A DNA stretch of 9,362 nt, from the NCBI GenBank assembly GCA_022785155.1, contig JALFRH010000082.1:1-9362 (forward strand), given 5' to 3'. Below, piece after piece: positions 8,501 through 9,362 of the stretch. Within the stretch, counting starts at the first letter, position 1. Each line of letters starts with the position of its first letter. The position numbers and the translations under genes were made by a program. The notes beneath the pieces were generated by a model, which saw nothing but the letters and a program-made list of their open reading frames with translations, was not told the DNA's origin and did no database searches. The DNA comes from Spirochaetales bacterium. Lineage in GTDB: Bacteria > Spirochaetota > Spirochaetia > Sphaerochaetales > Sphaerochaetaceae.

Positions 8501-8795
8501 TTTGACCACTGAGATGGATATTCTCACTTCCAGTGTAGTGGACGGCACATCTTCACGTCTCAGACCTATTCTCATGAGCTCCTTGACCACAATCCTTGGA
8601 GTCATTCCTATGGCTTTCGCCACAGGTGAGGGTGCTGAGCTCTATGCTCCGCTGGGACAAGTGATCATGGGTGGATTGATGACCAGTATGATCATCACTC
8701 TCTTTATTACACCGGTCATCTACTTTGTATCGGAAAGAAGGAAAGTCAAGAAGATTTATAGAAAATTGAATAAAAGATTGGAGGCTATAAAATGA
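5556..8795 (+). CDS. RND-family inner-membrane efflux transporter (AcrB/HAE-like)
   Basis: This 1079-residue protein has the RND plan: a first helix at about 10-32, a large periplasmic loop (about 33-330), helices 2-6 (about 332-495), helix 7 (about 531-551), a second loop (about 552-870) and helices 8-12 (about 872-1058). It starts with the family-typical S-K-F-S-V-R-H-P-V. It would be a proton-driven trimer working with the adaptor encoded just upstream. Against the AcrB relay, Asp407 is kept as Asp401, Asp408 is Ala402 (S-I-V-D-A-S-I-V), Lys940 is Asn941 (L-V-N-N-G-I), Arg971 is Arg1001 and Thr978 is Ser1008. The V-D-A pattern recalls heavy-metal CusA-type pumps, but the V-N-N-G-I helix is of the hydrophobe/drug type, so substrate is uncertain. 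The loop between helices 10 and 11 is about 29 residues longer than in AcrB and highly charged. The frame is intact. Confidence 0.95.
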   Translation: MVISKFSVRHPVIIGMILIALSLFGIYCVATTNVEFVSEINMPEVYIVSIWPGASSEDIEKEVLEVLENDFVTLQDFRSISSTASNSLGITIISFADGVNPEDKIQDVRDRIRELEDDLPEDLSGLPQCMLGGSAMLSTAQFAVYGGEDLGAVSKYVEDTLKPRITQIDGVSKIEVSGTADSRVNITLRIKDLESKGINPLAVYQMLGYSNNSIPLGSSMYEEKKVNLKYNGSFSSLDDIKNLPVGATDNGEIIRLSDVADVSIGYPERDYIIRSNGNDVIVVDVYKRSDGNAIKITDQIKEVLEECEKETGGALKFQMIAEDKTTVTNSLSTVIQSGVMGIIIAILVIFLFLNDIRATMVIGVSIPLSIFFTFLGMKIMGLTVNILSISGMVVALGSIVDASIVVIDETYRFYQDTNHGKALYTVTKAIDNGTDKVGMSVLGSNLTTVVVFIPITMITSLVGNLLHDISITFMISILASLVVALVFVPWLMKKFLKEEDKYRVPKNKSIVVKGVDVLERGYNKVLKSVLKDPFFVILISIGILFVTVYTLPQQKMAFIPSTDNSDFNINISFPYGYTLEDTDKGMKLVEKIVNDYLPQDDVKNTITYVGLQAGSILNFTATPNIGGIHISLVPVKDRDWDIHTAITDLQYILEERVPGADVDVSNGGFDKYVNLMSNGGGFGVTLTGSDSDELYEVAEKIRDYLNTDPQVIKASISATYDNVSAVMNANYDNLSSLGLTSYQAGMTNAILFNGLDIGTFTDKESRERFDIHLSSDVSDYPVNDSLLTILKISGEMGNVSVDSVTDITLESELSEISHVDRSPAITVNAKIVGESTTDISARFKEYIASNPLPDGIEIKETGLGDLVKDSVLPIAQAMVIGVFLVYFVMVMVFERYNQPLQIMITVPFCVIGVTLSLAAFGTTLNMIAILGIVSLMGMLVNNGIILIDSINQLYKERRDKLFDSFGLDYKDLTDKEKEGRLDLTTEMDILTSSVVDGTSSRLRPILMSSLTTILGVIPMAFATGEGAELYAPLGQVIMGGLMTSMIITLFITPVIYFVSERRKVKKIYRKLNKRLEAIK
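8780..8795 (+). promoter_or_regulatory. Ribosome binding site and ATGA overlap at the pump-lipoprotein junction
   Basis: GGAGG (8780-8784) lies 7 nt before ATG 8792, and the pump stop TGA (8793-8795) overlaps that ATG as ATGA. The strong site and the overlap confirm the lipoprotein start and indicate translational coupling with the pump. Confidence 0.8.
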
Positions 8796-9362
8796 ATAGA
8801 TATAGATATTTAGCATTGTTTCTTGTGGTTTTCATGATATTTGTTGCCGTTTCCTGCAGTGCAGATTTTGGAAAGAATGTGTACTACGGAGGAATAAGTG
8901 GAGTCGTAAAAGATAAAGACACTTCCAACACAGTTTCAGGTGTCAAGGTTTATCTTTACACTTCCGAGTCTGAAAGGGACAAGGCATTCAGTTCTTGGGA
9001 AAGCAAGGGTGGCGTCTTCAGTGACGAGAATTGTCTATATAAAGCCGCAACAGATAACAATGGAAAATGGAGTATTTCAAAGGTAGTCTGGATGGCATCC
9101 GACGGTGCCTGGGGCTCGGATTATGACCATATTCCTGTTTATATCATATATTTCTCAGAAGACTATGGATGCTGGAAGGAAGAGAAGATAGAGCTTGTCA
9201 GCGGTACAAGCAACACCAATGCCATTGAAAGCAAGAAAGACAATATAATGGACTCTTCAAAGCTTACAATTAACTTTAGGGAAGGTAATAAATCTATTAC
9301 TGATGAGATAACTTTTACATATACATACAATGATGGTTACTCAGATAGAACAGAGAAGGTAT
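8792..9362 (+). CDS. Lipoprotein with carboxypeptidase-regulatory-like domain, C-terminus cut by window edge
   Basis: The frame is open to the right edge and gives 190 residues. The N-terminus is basic, followed by a hydrophobic stretch and A-V-S-C with Cys22 as the likely lipidated residue. The lipobox lacks the usual Leu at -3, a looseness common in spirochaetes. Residues about 33-100 (G-I-S-G-V-V-K-D ... V-S-G-V-K-V-Y-L-Y ... A-T-D-N-N-G-K-W-S-I) have the pattern of a carboxypeptidase-regulatory-like beta-sandwich, a fold used in surface and transport proteins for binding or structural support. A second beta-rich stretch follows (about 110-190) that I do not recognise. It follows the pump where a TolC-type channel gene often sits, yet is not TolC-like: there are no long helical repeats in the visible part. 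A role as an accessory of the efflux complex or an envelope component is inference from operon position only. Confidence 0.8.
   Translation, partial: MNRYRYLALFLVVFMIFVAVSCSADFGKNVYYGGISGVVKDKDTSNTVSGVKVYLYTSESERDKAFSSWESKGGVFSDENCLYKAATDNNGKWSISKVVWMASDGAWGSDYDHIPVYIIYFSEDYGCWKEEKIELVSGTSNTNAIESKKDNIMDSSKLTINFREGNKSITDEITFTYTYNDGYSDRTEKV

Noticed and set aside
8792..9362. TolC-type outer-membrane channel after the pump
   Set aside because: The visible 190 residues are beta-rich with a carboxypeptidase-regulatory-like pattern and lack TolC helical repeats.

Overview
The window looks like chromosome from a Gram-negative bacterium of moderate GC content. It carries a periplasmic adaptor plus an RND pump (which implies two membranes) and a lipoprotein with a loose, spirochaete-like lipobox. 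The GH2 enzyme resembles forms I associate with gut Clostridia and other gut bacteria. A spirochaete (Treponema/Sphaerochaeta-like) is my best guess, but it is weak because no rRNA or marker gene is present.

Layout: two divergent gene sets leave a roughly 150-bp control region (4342-4492). Leftward (minus strand) is a zinc/cadmium/lead-type P1B ATPase (4341 to 1759), then a glycoside hydrolase family 2 enzyme whose start codon overlaps the ATPase stop (TAATG); it runs off the left edge. Rightward (plus strand) are a membrane-fusion/periplasmic adaptor protein (4493-5554), an RND inner-membrane transporter (5556-8795), and a lipoprotein with a carboxypeptidase-regulatory-like domain (from 8792), overlapping the pump gene by 4 nt and running off the right edge.

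The clearest regulatory signal is a 12-2-12 inverted repeat (4352-4377) directly upstream of the ATPase ribosome binding site. It has the shape of an ArsR/SmtB-family operator, the usual metal-responsive derepression site for such exporters. No regulator gene is in the window.

Working model: metal stress releases an ArsR/SmtB repressor, and the ATPase moves Zn/Cd/Pb from cytoplasm to periplasm. The divergent adaptor and RND pump could move substrates on across the outer membrane, but no TolC-type channel is visible. The pump's proton-relay residues are a mixture, so its substrate (drug or metal) is open. Why a cytoplasmic beta-glycosidase is coupled to a metal exporter is not explained by the sequence. 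The window is gene-dense; no stretch over 300 bases lacks a gene, and I saw no tRNA, rRNA, CRISPR array, insertion sequence or convincing terminator.
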